This document shows positions 1 through 11,869 of a stretch of 64,000 nucleotides of DNA, one piece after another. This DNA comes from Pachyseris speciosa. Lineage: Eukaryota; Cnidaria; Anthozoa; Scleractinia; Pachyseridae. Position numbers and translations under genes: made by a program. The first letter of the stretch is position 1. Each line of letters starts with the position of its first letter. The notes under the pieces were generated by a model. The model searched no databases and was not told where the DNA came from. It saw only the letters and a list, made by a program, of their open reading frames with translations. The stretch lies in contig JAEMWC010001642.1 of NCBI GenBank assembly GCA_016490735.1, forward strand, positions 1-64,000. Reading direction: 5' to 3'.

Positions 1-117
1 GCGTTATTATGTATTACTTAAGGGGACCGCTTACAGCGACTGATTATCGTGCTCAGAACAAATAGTGAAGGTGGTGGTGGTGGCCAGTGATGGTAGTTGG
101 GGTGCACCTAAAGAACA

Positions 118-349
118 ACAAAAACTATCTTAACAGTAAATCGATAAAAGGAGACACCTTATTAGACGTTTTGTATGCTAGGCAACATACGTTTTCAAAA
201 GTGATCATTACAATATTTGAACGCTATTTATATACTTCTAATCTTCTATTATAGTGGTCTGCGACCTAGATTAAGAAAACCTATCTTTGCCTAGCATACG
301 AAACGTCTAATAGGGGTTTTCTTTTAAAGATTTACTGTTAAGATATTTT
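118..349. mobile_element. MITE / foldback element, copy A
   Basis: Two arms of about 65 bp face each other around a roughly 100-bp centre. The left arm reads aaaactatcttaacagtaaa and the right arm ends in its diverged reverse complement near 349. Both arms carry a TTAGACGTTT/GTATGCTAGGCA core. There is no coding capacity, so this is a non-autonomous DNA element by structure; I could not fix its target duplication or superfamily. Confidence 0.65.
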
Positions 350-371
350 TCTTAAGTTTGGTTCCAAACCC

Positions 372-780
372 CTATATTAAACGTTGTCGAAAACTAACAA
401 ACAAAGAAGAGCTGCAAGACAAGCAATAACAAAATAAGCAAAATGTCTGTCATTGCCACAAGATGTCAGATTCATCCGGTTGGAAATTTGTGCACAATTC
501 AGTATCGATGCCCAACACAAGTGATGATAATGTAAATTGTTCCAGCATCTCCAGGAGAGACTCAAACATCAGTTCTGAAAACTTTACTGAGGACATGGCA
601 CAAACAATAAAAGTTTTTCTCCGGAATTTCTCGGTATTCTTCGTAAATGGTAAGTACTTCTTGTAACGGCTTAAATGCTTTTAAAGCGTATTGCAGAGCT
701 TCAAAGACAGTACAGGCGTCCTTGCTACATTTTTCAATAATGTGAATATTCACTGAATTCACCTGTCAAACTGCGGATCA
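372..780. other. Unassigned region with overlapping short ORFs
   Basis: A 66-residue minus-strand frame (562-762) and a 67-residue plus-strand frame (463-666) overlap here. The minus frame is preceded by a possible splice acceptor and is helix-like in composition; the plus frame runs into a GTAAGT donor-like site. The copy at 17741-18040 keeps both frames open with one coding change each. I recognise neither product, and with the copies so young the open frames are weak evidence of function. Confidence 0.2.
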
Positions 781-1509
781 CTAAACAGGAAGCGCGCAAG
801 GGGGAGGGACCGGGGAGGTCAACCTCCCCTCCCCCCCCCCCCAATATTTGCTTAAAAAATAATAAATTCAGTAAAAGACATTTAAAAAAACGTACTTTCA
901 GGGGATAATAGTGCTTGGCTAAAGGTGGCGGACCTCGTGGGAAAAACATCCCAATTTATGATTAGTTTCTTTAGATCCTGTCTGATGGAATAAATTTTAA
1001 AACCACTGTCTTTAAAATTCATACACTTAGTTGTAGTCTTCTGTTGGCGATTAAAATGGGGTGTACAGACCAACTTCTGGGAGTATCTGTTCCATCAATT
1101 TCTTAGGCTAACTTCTAGAGATAAGGCGCGTTTCTGTGAAAGTAACACTTAAAAAAAAGGAGTTGCTAAAGAAAGGCTAAATGAGAAGATTCAAGAAAGG
1201 TTTATTATTATCTTACAGTACTAAACACTCACAAAGAAGAAAGACAGACTTTGCATTCTGCCGGATGTGGCAACTAATTTTTTTTTGTCGTAAAGACAAT
1301 CCAAAAAGGAATCGCGGTACATTCAGACAAATTCGATTTCGAGACAGTAAGCGAATAAAATGAGCCCCCCCCCACTTTGAAAACTGATCCGCGGGCCCTG
1401 CTGAATTAATACGCCAAGAAATGCCTTCATTCTTGTCCAACCAGTCTGCTTGTCTCTCCCTGCATCTCTGGGCAAGCTACTGATTTTCTGGCCTTGATTA
1501 CGAGCAAGG

Positions 1510-1790
1510 ACAGGCGCCTATGACTAGGAACGTACAACTCCCATACCAAGCCTATGCTACGGCATTTTTGCAGACCGATCTATTTTTAGACTATCTTTTC
1601 CTGCGAAAAAGGGCAACGATAAAGGCAACGGGAACGATAGTGCATCAAAACGATATTTTTGAGGTCAAGTACTCAGCACTTGCCTCCTATTCAATAGACT
1701 TTTGTCGAGTTTGGAAGAAACTAATTCGTGTTGACGAACAGTGGCCTAGTTTGGGCGGGTCTATTGTTGCTATTGTACTAGAGTGACGCT
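1510..1790 (+). mobile_element. Partial copy of the CAGGAGC-type MITE family
   Basis: The stretch beginning caggcgcctatgactaggaa, with its internal run about a cagaccgatctatttttaga segment, matches the inverted right half of the complete element at 25341-25674. Only one terminus is preserved. An 88-residue open frame (1520-1786) runs through it, but it is repeat sequence read by chance rather than a gene. The same fragment recurs near 18789. Confidence 0.5.
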
Positions 1791-2110
1791 CACTAGTATG
1801 CCTCTCCACTTATTAGTATGCAGGAACGCACTTTTACCTAGTTAGCTAGACACTGGTTAGGCAGTCAATTAGTATAGAGGAACGCATTTTTGCCTTGGTT
1901 ACAACAATGAGTGACGTCATGCACTCGACCCTTATCCATATTGATAACGGTAACGCACTTTTTTCGAGGGAATCCAAACGGAACGCACACGGAACGCAAA
2001 GGGAACGCACAAAAGAGGCTAAATTCTGCGACGCGTGTGAAGGAACATTGTCTTAATTTCTTTTGCAGTTCAATCGAATGTTCCTTCTGCCGTTTAGCGG
2101 TTCGATCCTA
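1787..2110 (-). mobile_element. Fragment of the GGAACGCA-repeat MITE family
   Basis: Many spaced copies of ggaacgca, with conserved stretches such as ttagtatgcaggaacgca and gtgacgtcatg, match the reverse complement of the complete 592-bp element at 27919-28510. The terminal CAGTAGTATACT sequence is missing, so this is a fragment. It recurs at 19066-19390 and 53616-53890. Confidence 0.6.
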
Positions 2111-3412
2111 GGCGTTCGATAAAAGATTGCACCCGTTCAGCTTTTCAAACAGTCCGTTTCGAACGGCTTGTCTAGCCGCCGTTTCTTATCCGTTCCCTAC
2201 AACAACTACAACACTACAACACACCTTTATTCGCCTTGTACTTAATTATATACATATATAAATAGAGAAAAAATAATATTTGTTTGTACTTAATAAAGCC
2301 TGGAGCTGGCCGTTCAGCTGTTTGAATGGATACCGTGTGGGAACGCTTGCGTTACGGTATCCCACAAAATAAATCACAAAGGGATGAATTCACAGGTTCG
2401 CTACCAAATTGGTTTAGTTTTCTCACATGTTCGACAACTAACAGCTTTCAACACAGCTCATCTCAATTCACGCTGGCTCGATCGATAAAATACACAGCCC
2501 CAACCACAAAAAGTCTTCAATTACACTTGACATTCAACTTGTCACCAATAAATCAGTCACTTAGAATTGATTGACTTGATAGCTCATTATCACGCAATTA
2601 GTGAGCCCCAGTCTCCGACAACCGAAAAGAATGTTTTCGCGTGAGAAACCAAAGTTTGTCTCCGCTGTTTGTGTTTTATTTTCGTCAAAATTGTGGCTTG
2701 GTAACATTAGCTCTAAATAACCTGATAAAGTTACGTTATGGGTGTCCAAAAAATGGAAACCGCTCCAATGTCACTAAAGAGTAAGAAAAAAGTATCAGCA
2801 CCTCAATCAAATGTAAATCGGAGTTTTTTGAAACAATCAGTCTGCACGGTCTGCACAGTCTGCATGGTCCGCAGACTGCAGTCAGCGTTTTATCATGACC
2901 GCTATGCTGGACATTTTTTTACACATTTTTCTTGCCCCTTAACCGAAGACAGCAATTTGCATAAATTAACCGCTTGCTTGATGATGCCAATTTTGAAATA
3001 TAATAACGGCAAATCTCCTTGATATCTTACTATCAAACCTAGATAAATACAATCTACAGTAAGTAATCAAACGGTCTTGCGTGAAATCCCCTGAATAATA
3101 TTATTTAAAAGAAAGATAGTCGTGAATAAAAATTGCAAAAAATCGTAATTTTGCCATTGCAAATTGATTAGCCTCGAAAAATTATGGAGTGCCCGCGGAG
3201 ATTTTGGAATCAAAAGATTCACAAAGAGTAAAATATTCACACCCAGACTTAATTTTCATGAAAATCTAAATACCAGGAAGAGATAAGTTTGTTTAAAGAT
3301 GTCTTAATTTAATCTTTTTAAAAGCACCCCCCCCCCCCCCTTCAAAATAACAAGGCATAGGGGTCACTAGGTAAGGCAAGGTGAAAAATTGATAACATAT
3401 TTCTTAAGTTTG
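2111..3412. other. No gene recognised
   Basis: AT-rich sequence. I see a short hairpin-like gataccgtg/acggtatc pair near 2330-2355, a run of variant tctgcacggtctgca repeats near 2840-2880, and a poly-C tract at about 3327-3342. The short open frames here show no recognisable product. Confidence 0.4.
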
Positions 3413-4745
3413 CTATAATATAAGCAGATTTTTATCTCTAAAGTTGCTTTTGATGGTGTGTGAGTATAAGAAGCACTGTGGCTGGTGGTGATTGGTGCGT
3501 CTCCATCCTCGTTCAGGCCGTTGTTGATTGGACGATTTCGATCCTTGTCGTTCAGACCAGAAATTGTCCCTCAGCGGTCCGCTTTGGTACTGATTGACTG
3601 TGTTGTTTGATCGTGGGCATCCACGCTTCAGGAATTTCAATTCCACTGTCCCTGTTGATGTTGTTAGGGTGAAGTCTTACGTGAATAGCCTCTTCAACCC
3701 TACGGGTGTACCAATGTGGGTCTCGGTCAATAAATTTAACTTCGTCCTAGAGGGATAATGTCCGGTCGCGTTGCTATGTTTTGAAACGGCGGAGGATTGG
3801 GTTCGGGCAAGCCGTATGTCTCTATCGTGTTCCTTAATCCGTTCATGCATAGATTTTCGCGTCTCTCCATTATAAACCTTACGGAATTCGCAGGGAATCT
3901 TGTAGACTACTCCGTCTTGTTTTACTAGATCGACAATGTCCTTAGGTCGCACTAGGTGGGATCCAAGATGAGAGGTGTTTCTTTTCATGAGAGATAACCG
4001 ATGATTTTGTTGTGAGGTGTTTAGATCGATCGTACAGGCACTTGACAATACCGCGTTTTACAGATTGCGGATGGTGTGAATCATACGCTAGGTACTGGTC
4101 AGTGTGTGTAGGCTTTCTGTAAACACTGGTAGAGAAGTATCCATTCGAATCCTTGATGATCAACGTATCAAGGAAGGGAATTGAGTTGTCACTCTCAGTT
4201 TCCATTGTGAAACGGATCGTCGGCTGTTGACTATTGAGGTGTTGTAAGAACGAGTCAACTTTGTCACGATCTAAGATGGTAAAGGTGTCATCCACATAGC
4301 GTTTCCAGATCTTAGGTGTACAGGGCGTCGATGTCAAAGCTTGCTCCTCAAAACCCCTCATGTAGGTTAGCTATCACTGCGGATACCGGGCTACCCATGG
4401 CTGCTCCTTCTTGCTGTTCGTAAATCAGTCCATCATACTGGAAATATGTAGATCTAAGAACGAAACTAAGAGGTCTCCAATCTACGTAGGTGTTAGAGTC
4501 GTGCGGTTGACAAGGCACGGATCAGCTTCTACTTTTCGTAAACAGAGACACTACGTCGAAAGACACCATGATCTCGTTTTCTAGTACTCTTTTCACCGTT
4601 CACAATGGACACAAAATGAGCTGAGTTGTCAACTGTGTACTCTGAGTTCCCTGTTAGGGGAGATAATATATCGGCTAAGTAGGAAGATAGATCAAAAAGT
4701 TGCGTTTTTGAAATATTTTGCTGTCAAAACTCCAAATGTCAAGGT
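3413..4745 (-). pseudogene. Penelope-like element: reverse transcriptase plus GIY-YIG, copy A
   Basis: Read right to left this is the C-terminal half of a PLE polyprotein. The palm has WKRYVDDTF (YVDD catalytic motif), then FLDTLIIKD and VYRKPTHTDQYLAYDSHHP. A GIY-YIG nuclease follows with GVVYKIPC and YNGETRKSMHERIKEHDR, and then a C-terminal extension. Such elements copy RNA into DNA at a nick made by the GIY-YIG domain. It is dead: the frame breaks before the palm near 4360, again near 3750 between the nuclease and the C-terminal extension, and the 5' part is missing. The break near 3750 is shared with copy B, so it predates the duplication. Confidence 0.9.
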
Positions 4746-5061
4746 GTGAATTGTCCAAAAAATTCTTTGAGGCCTAAACTTCCCCCCCCCCCCTCCCCCC
4801 ACCCCTGATGCTCAGCTCAGGTTTTTTCTTCACAGTGAGTAGTTTCATCCCAAGGATTAACTACACTCAAAGTATCAAGGAAGGTTTTGTTTGCCCATTT
4901 CCAATTTTGCTCATGCCTTAGCGACATTCGCTCTTAAGGACTCCAAAAAATACAAACTAAACATTAGAAGGCGGAAAATTTGTTTGCCCTTAATGAACGG
5001 TTAAAATTACAAAATCGTTTACTAGGTTTTAACAGATGAAGGCTCTCGTTTAAAAGATCAA

Positions 5062-5181
5062 ATCCTCACCAACTGTTTCAGAGAATCTGGGACGTCATTC
5101 CAAACTTAAGTAAAAAGATATAAAACCTCACCAACTGTTTCAGAGAATCTGGGACGTCATTCCAAACTTAAGTAAAAAGAT
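5062..5181. repeat. 62-bp direct tandem duplication
   Basis: A unit containing cctcaccaactgtttcagag and gggacgtcattccaaactta occurs twice in a row at a spacing of 62 bp. It is also doubled in segmental copy B near 22340-22460. The gggacgtcat part recurs, slightly altered, next to every inverted small-gene fragment. Confidence 0.85.
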
Positions 5182-5467
5182 TTTTTTTAATGCTTTTGTT
5201 CCTAGGTTAAAAGAAGCAATTTATTATCGTTATTTTGAAGATTAGGTTTCGTATTGACCGTTGATCTGTGGGCTCCATATCGTTTCTTTCGGAGAGTTTA
5301 ATTTTATTTTTCGACTTTGACGGATATCATCGAATCTGATGTCACAAGCCTATCGAGTGAGAACCCGTGCTGCCTGATTTTTATTATAAGGAGATCAGTA
5401 TTTGATGACAAACAAACCAATTTCGTGCAATTAATACCTCATTTTGCAGATATTTTGAAGTTCTTAC

Positions 5468-5580
5468 CTCTTCCAGCTGTTGTTCTCAGTTCATTTCCCT
5501 CCAGTGTTCCTGCCTCAGAAACAGACGACAACTTGACTTTCAACGAATAATTAAGGGAAGTTATATGAGAAGAAAGCCGC
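5468..5580 (-). pseudogene. Inverted partial copy of the 79-residue gene (leader plus exon 2)
   Basis: The reverse complement of 5468-5512 resembles exon 2 of the gene at 6898, including the GTAAGAAC donor, but lacks its first residues. The leader (ctgcggctttcttctcat on the minus strand) is joined directly to it. Exon 1 and intron 1 are absent and no exon 3 lies downstream. It is a fragment or a 5'-truncated paralogue, not a complete gene. Confidence 0.6.
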
Positions 5581-6033
5581 AGGTTGAAATTTGATATGAG
5601 ATATTGTAGTACCCATGCTGTTCTTGTGGTAGCGGAATGATCGCATTTGGTCCAGGGTCCATTCCTGCCACGGGAATCGATTCCTTCTGATCACGATTCC
5701 CTCCACTGTTTGAGAAAACATGGGACGTCGTTTAAAACTTTACTTAGTTTAGTTTTTTTAATTCTTTCTTTCTGAGGTTTGTAAAGAAGCAAGTTAGTAT
5801 TCACCATTTATCTGTAAAGCTTTAGTGGGCTCATTATTGATTCTTTCGGAGAGTTTTATTTTATTTTAAGACTTTGACTGATATCATCCAACCTGATGTC
5901 ACAAGCCTATCGAGTGAGAACTCGTGCTGCCTGATTTGTAATTAAATACAAGGAGACGTATATTTGATGACAAACAAACCAATTTTGTCCAATTAATACC
6001 TCACATTTTTTACGGATATTTTGAAGTTCTTAC

Positions 6034-6205
6034 CTTTTCCATCTGCTGTTCTCAGTTCTCTTTCCTCCAGTGGGATTGATGTTCCTGCCTGATGCATAAT
6101 ATATCTGAACACGGCTGAATTTGAAGTGCGTCAGAAACAGACGACAACTTGGCTTTGGACGAATAATAAAGGAAGTTATGTGAGAAGAAAGCCGCAGGTC
6201 GAACT
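6034..6205 (-). pseudogene. Second inverted partial copy (leader fused to exon 2)
   Basis: The minus strand of 6034-6100 gives a 67-nt exon 2 homologue that begins ATTATGCATCAGG, is open throughout, and ends in a consensus GTAAG donor. Immediately upstream, the leader sequence ending GCCGTGTTCAG is fused to it, so exon 1 and intron 1 are gone. Translation could start at the ATG inside exon 2 (MHQAGTSIPLEE). No exon 3 follows on this strand before the window start, so I treat it as partial. Confidence 0.65.
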
Positions 6206-6742
6206 TTGATAATTATGGGGTATTTTGGTACCCATGCTGTTCTTGTGGTAGCAGCATGATCAGATTAGGTCTAGGGTAGATTCCTTTCACGGGAATTGAT
6301 TCCCTCTGGTCACGATTCCCTCCACTTTTTAAGATATCCTGGGACGTAATTTAAAACTTTAGTGAAAAGTTTTTTTAATGCTTTCTTCCCGAGGTTTGTA
6401 AAGGAGCAATTTATTATCATTATTTCGAAGATTAGGTTTCGTATTCACTGTTGATCCGTAAAGGTTTTGGTTGGCTCATTATTGTTTCTTTCGGAGAGTT
6501 TAACTAATTTATTTCAATTCATCGAATCTGATGTCACAACCCTATCGAGTGCTTAACTCGTGCTGCCTGATTTGGTAATTTAATATAAGGACAATATTTG
6601 ATGACAAACAAACCAATTTCATGCATGTTCTCAGCGCCAATTCGTCAGTGTCAAAACCGTCGCTACCGTACAATGCGGGGAATCGTGACTAAATCCGGTC
6701 ATGCTGCAAACACAAGTACATCATGGGTTTCACAACGTCCCA

Positions 6743-6749
6743 TATAAAA
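6743..6749 (+). promoter_or_regulatory. TATA box of small gene A
   Basis: TATAAAA sits 155 bp before the ATG and directly after ACGTCCCA. The same ACGTCCCATATAAAA block occurs at the same place in copies B and C. This supports a real promoter, with transcription starting around 6770-6780. Confidence 0.7.
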
Positions 6750-6897
6750 GTTCAACCTGCGGCTTTCTCCTCATAGCTTTCTTTCCTGATTTGTGGAAAG
6801 TCAAGTTGTATTTTGTCCGTTGCTGAGGCGCTTCAAATTAAGCCGTGTTAAAAACCGTAAACTTCAGGATCCCAATCATTTTATCCTTTAGGCAAAT

Positions 6898-8190
6898 ATG
6901 TCTGCAGTAGGCGAAGTAAGTCGTTAACTTACGTTTATTAAATCGGCGCATTTCTATATATTGGTATTAGTTGATGTCACACCGGCGCAAACGATTCCTT
7001 TTTCCTCTATTCAGATTATGCATCAGGCAAGAACACCACTCCCACTGGAGGGAAAAGAACTTAAGACAACAAATGGAAAAGGTAAGATCGCCAAAATCCG
7101 CAAACTGTGAGTTTGATGGCACGAAATTGGTTTGTTTGTCATCGGATACCGTATTTCGATTTGAAGGAGAGCGGTTAAGCGAGGGGACGCTTATTAAATC
7201 TCTTTAAAACTAGCTGCAACTCTATTTTGGTTGATGCACATGACGAAAGAACTCTGCAATCACAAGGGGATAGAGATGGCTGGAAGTGGCTTACGGAAGA
7301 TACACCGTTCTCTTACATGCAGTGATGTCGGTGTAATTCAAGCTTTTCTTTTGGAATAACATCCCAGGTTCCCTCAAATAGTCGGTGAAGCTTTAATCAT
7401 CTGTTGAGCCCTAAATGGTTTTGTAATTTTAACTTCAGTAACTGCTTTAAGATTAGGCTTTATGCTAAAGGCTTCCATTTACAGCAGTGTAACTTATAGT
7501 AACACAGAGGGTAAATAAATTTTGTCCTCTAATTTATATAATTAATGCTCCTATGCTGTTTGTGTCCTCTAACGCTTAAATAAAGATTTCATTTCAATTC
7601 AGCAACGCTTACAATTCACGCCTTACAGTATTTATCTCAATGTTGAAACAGGCGAACGCGTATATTCCAAGGTCACACTGGGTTCATTTTCTTACAGCGG
7701 GGGAGAAAAAGTATCGAACTCTTCCCTGCGAATTTGAGTTTACCCAAAACTAAAAGAGTATTTTCAAACAAAGCCTACCAAGAACCGTGAGATTGTTGCA
7801 TGGCCTTTATATTCACCGTCATTTTCTTTTTAAATTAAAATTTTTGTCCGGCGAAATAAGAGATCTGTTTGTATACATACGTTTCGCCGGTATCATTAAG
7901 AAGTGACTCAGTTGAATTCTTTGTCATTCACAAACCAACCTCTGTGCCTTACCCACCCATTACTTCACCTACTGATCATAACACGTCCTCGGTCTCTCCG
8001 TCCGTCACTTACTACATTATTTTCTGTCTTTTCAGATCATTTGCCGTTAGCATCCAAAGATCAGAGAGCTTTCCCGGTTGCCTTCTTAATGCTGGAAAAA
8101 ATGCCAACCAAACCAGGATCCGATCCTCTTCTCTCTGCTTCTGGACCTTTTTCAGACAGCTCAATTATGAAAGGTTGTCTTGGCTGCTGA
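6898..8190 (+). CDS. Three-exon gene for an unrecognised 79-residue protein, copy A
   Basis: Exons are 6898-6915, 7015-7081 and 8036-8190. Exon 1 encodes MSAVGE and ends at GTAAGT. Exon 2 starts after a pyrimidine tract and CAG, encodes IMHQARTPLPLEGKELKTT and more, and ends at GTAAGA in phase 1. Exon 3 follows TTTTCAG and encodes DHLPLASKDQ, AFPVAFLMLEKMPTKPGSD and a variable tail ending GCLGC. The product is polar with one hydrophobic stretch (FPVAFLML) and has no signal peptide or known domain that I can see. Copies B and C have the same exon boundaries, phases and total length of 79. A TATA box lies 155 bp upstream. The function is unknown; expression is inferred from structure alone. Confidence 0.6.
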
Positions 8191-8210
8191 ACCTTTTACA
8201 GACGGCTTAG

Positions 8211-10540
8211 TTATAACTCTCCTTTTGCACTGCTGAAAAAATAATCAATCGTGGTGGCGTGTGACTGTAAATCTCTCTGCCATTTTTCAATTCCCTTCAA
8301 TGTATGTTTGTACCTCGGATCTTTTATCAGAAGCCAGTAATAATACCTATTTTTCATTTTAAGCAAGTTTATAGTGATATCAGTAGTTAGTTGGAACTCG
8401 CTCGCTGAAATAAAGGTGGATTTGTCCATTAATTTTGCTCTTGCCCTATCAACAAGAGGCTGTGAGTTTGCCGATACAACCTGCATAACTATCCTTATGC
8501 ACTGCTAAGAAAAGAATCAATCGTGGTGGCGTGTGACTGTAAATCTCTCTGCCATTTTTCAATCCCCTTCAAAGTATGTTTGTACCTCGGATCTTTTATC
8601 AGAAGCCAGTATAATAATACCTATTTTTCATATTTAGCAAATTTTTAGTGATATCAGTAGTTAGTTGCCACTCGCTCGCTGAAAAAAAGGCTGATTTATC
8701 CATTAGTTTTGCACTTGCCCTATGAATAAGAGGCTGTGGGATTACCGATACAACCTGCATGTTACTTAAGAAATTGGAGTAAAAATCGTATTTTGCAACG
8801 AACTCTGCGTGAGAGCGGAACTTCCCATCCGCTCGCAGAAGTTCTTGAATAACAGTAGCAGTCCTTTTATACCAGCTCCAATAGAAAATTGTTCGACCAT
8901 TTATGCGAATTTGTTTGTTATTGAATATAGCCCATTCCTTGTCACTGTCTTGGGGATGGTAAGAGGATTTAAGTTCAGCGAAATAATGTAACAATAAGTT
9001 GTAAAAGTTTGGGAAATGTGCCTTCTCAGGAAATGTTTGGTCATAATTACAACGAAACAAAAATTTTAACCCACCCTACTTATCAAAACAAAAAATGGAA
9101 TTACCTTCCAGGACTCATTCCTTTGGTCCTTTATTAAGAATCTCGAGATCCAAACTAGTTAGTTTTTGCAATCTTTCCTCAAAATTGTAATTATCATTTT
9201 TTCTTTTTTGTTTGTCATATGTCGTTTATCAGTCTAATATTTTGGTCAGTGTATCTCCCTTTAATGAAACCTGATTGATCCGGATTGATTAAGTGCGTTA
9301 GGACTTTTAGCTATAACTTTGGATGCAATTTTGTAATCTATATTAAGGAGAGTTATTGGTCGCCAGTTAGAGAGATAAGTAGGATTTGAATCTTCTTTAG
9401 GTAAAACGACATGTTAAAGCACTCAACTAAATCTTGTCCCAACAAGTCAAAAAAAGTTGTAGAACTCCCACGCGAGTCCGTCATCACCTGGGGATTTCCC
9501 TTTAGCGAATGTCCGCATGACATTATTGTATTCTTTAAGAGAGATTTCTCCTTCGAATTTGTCACGTTCGTTATCCTGAAGTTTTGGTGTTTCAAGGTTC
9601 TCGACAAAAGATTCGAATGAGTCGCATGTACTTTCCGCACGGTTGGATGTAAACAGATCTCTCTAAAAATGTTCAATATTCAATAATATCTCCTTTTCTT
9701 CGTGTAAAATTTCTCCCTCCTACCGTTTCACTTCTCTGATTATTTTACGATTATAATTTCGCTTTTCTAAATTGAAGAAATATTTTGTTGGCTGTTCGCC
9801 TAACTCAATCGACCTGGCTTTAGACCGGATGATTGCACCTTATCCTTTGTTTTCGTAAAGTATTAAAACTTACTGTTTTAGTCTAATGTTTCCTTTTGTT
9901 TTTCTTTAATTTCGTTAGCGTTATTTTCCTGGCAAAGGACATTGTCTAGTTCTTCCAGTCTTTCGTTCCGGTCTTGTTCTTTTTTGCGAGACATTTCTTG
10001 CTTTCTACTTTGAATAAGTGATGGTAAGCACTGACTCTTATTTCCATTTTGATATCACTATATTTTCCCCAGTAAAAAAAGAGAACATACACACATGCAC
10101 AAAATAACATCCACATGAAGCAAGCACTTCGTGGTCGTGGCATTGCTACTTGCATCTCTGCTTTCGATAGATTTATATTTCAAAATCATCCCAGCTCCCA
10201 GAAAAACGATAATTACACAACGTAAAATTGTCAAATGGCTACGTGAAATCAAAAGAAGCTGCAAAAACCGACAATCGAATTAATTAGGTTTTACTCTGAG
10301 ACCAAGTTATCATTGACATACAGCTTGTCCAGCTCTAAATCGCTAAAGTGGGCTCTCTACCCTTGCTCCTTCGCAGCTTTTAAGTTGGGCAGCAGAAAAC
10401 GTCGCCTGTCAATCAGTTCCTTAGGCAGGTCCTCGATCGTATTATACAAAAGCAGTTCCCTTCAGTGCCCTTGCCTTCCTGCGAACCTTTTTACGGTCAG
10501 TAAAACCCTTTGGAATTCGATATTCCTATTACCTGTTAAA
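8211..10540 (-). pseudogene. L1-type LINE remnant (ORF1 end and ORF2 reverse transcriptase)
   Basis: On the minus strand 10540-10270 encodes an ORF1-like C-terminus (IPKGFTDRKKVRRKARALK, then DLPKELIDRRRFLLPNLK). 9690-9240 gives reverse-transcriptase pieces, including NWRPITLLNIDYKIASKVI read across frames. 9060-8600 gives the ORF2 C-terminal region, CNYDQTFPEKAHFP and IFYWSWYKRTATVIQELL. The endonuclease and the start of ORF2 are missing and several frames are broken. The element sits just after exon 3 of small gene A and separates it from the 3' flank that follows directly in copies B and C, so it inserted after the unit was duplicated. Confidence 0.8.
8221..8760. repeat. 272-bp tandem duplication inside the LINE
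   Basis: The sequence tgcactgctgaaaaaataat at 8226 recurs as tgcactgctaagaaaagaat at 8498, and homology continues for about 265 bp. Both units encode the same ORF2 tail on the minus strand (QVVSxxxQPLxxRAxAKLMDKS). The duplication is diverged, so it is not recent. Confidence 0.8.
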
Positions 10541-11869
10541 ATAATGTTATACTGGAAAAGTTCGTGTTCTTTACCTTTAGTACAATGCCTTGAAAATAGA
10601 AGGCAACGACAGCAAAATACCTCTACAGCAAACTTATCTCGACGGCTACAAAAACAACAAAATCATCAAAATGGCAAAAAAAACGAACAAGCAACATACC
10701 ACAGAAAAAAATTAGATCAAAATACAACAAACTACGAGAGCCAAATACCTGGACAGGGCGAGATAACGAAGGCAGTTTTTACGCTGAATGAAATTTACTT
10801 TGTTTACCTCACAACTTAGCCAAATTTTATTTCCAAGAGAAATAATGAATTCTTTAAATGCCTTCATGTCACTTAATGTAAACTCCTGCGGCATGCGTTT
10901 TTTTTTAAGCTGTTCAAAAAACTCGCCCGCCTTAAAGCGGAGCTCCACGATTATTATTTTTTTATTGGTATTGAGCAATACCGCATGGCTTTCCTTGCGC
11001 AAATATTTTGTTTTTAGAGCAGTCAACAGGAATTGACTGTGGTTCAAAAACCTCAAAACATTACAAGAAAAAACAATCGACGCGGGTGTCTGCTCGAAAA
11101 AAAATTTTTAGCAATCTAAGAATGATCAAATATTTTCATCTAGCGTCGTTGGAAGAGCATGTTTCATCGTTTAGCCACCTCTCACAATAGTGCATTAAAT
11201 GGCTTTCCATGTTTGATTTAGATCAAACATGTTCATCCAAAATTTCGCATTACGAACAAATGTTTGATAGTTTAGCAACTCCAACAAGCAATCGTAGACA
11301 AACTGTAAAAAGCAACCAAATAAACCACATAACGTCGAAAATTTCAGCGATAATACGAAAAAGTCATTTTTTGAACTCACTTGGTCCGCTGTTTGGTCAA
11401 ACATTGCTATGCATTTAGCCACCAAACGTTATGGGTGACAAACACGATGTTGGATGAAAATGTTTGATCTTTAGCCGGGGCTTAACAAACATATTTCGTA
11501 GTACGTTAAACTTAGACATAAACTTAAATGTCGTAGAAAAGAGAAAAAGGAAATTAAACAATCCTGATAGTTTGGATAGGTAATCGCATGGGCCCGAGTA
11601 AAAGTAAGGATTAATATCACTTGTGTTTTCAGAAATTCACTGAAATTGACCTCGTCGCGCAAAACATGAAAGATACTTTACGAGGACTTATTGCGATTAC
11701 GTGTCAATAACATAAGGGCAAACGCTTCTTTCAGTTCTTAACACTATAGAAACACTGACGTCAAAAATCATGTATGGTCAGCCAAGCAGAGGAAAACACT
11801 CATTCGCTTGCAAAACAACTAACAAGCAACTCTACTAGCTACGTCTTTGTGTCCAAGACGAGTAGATCG
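10541..11869. other. 3' flank of unit A, then unassigned AT-rich DNA
   Basis: 10541-10935 matches the sequence just downstream of small genes B (25945-26330) and C (40905-41290). This confirms that the LINE interrupts the unit. From 10936 the match stops. Near 11200-11470 there are repeated gtttgat/atcaaac motifs in both orientations, suggesting a decayed foldback element. I recognise no gene. Confidence 0.5.

Larger units (their letters stand above)
1..6630. repeat. Segmental duplication, copy A (left end outside window)
   Basis: This block matches 17277-23910 almost base for base, with only scattered substitutions and small indels (I judge about 98 percent by eye). The offset starts at 17276 and drifts by about ten bases. 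Both copies hold the same MITE, the same dead Penelope-like element and the same inverted small-gene fragments. Identity falls clearly after about 6630, where the sequence enters the plus-strand small gene, so the recent duplication ends near there. The match is still present at base 1, so the true left edge lies outside the window. Confidence 0.93.

Noticed and set aside
1520..1786. 88-residue open frame as a gene
   Set aside because: It lies in a MITE fragment and recurs only with it.
6898..8190. G-protein gamma subunit (DPLLSASGP resembles the DPLL...P motif)
   Set aside because: The resemblance is confined to a few residues in copy A, the helix and CaaX end are absent, and copies B and C differ there.
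6898..8190. Small cysteine-rich coral protein
   Set aside because: The product has almost no cysteines and no signal peptide.
10313..10819. 168-residue plus-strand frame
   Set aside because: It is antisense to the LINE ORF1 end and then runs into unit flank sequence.
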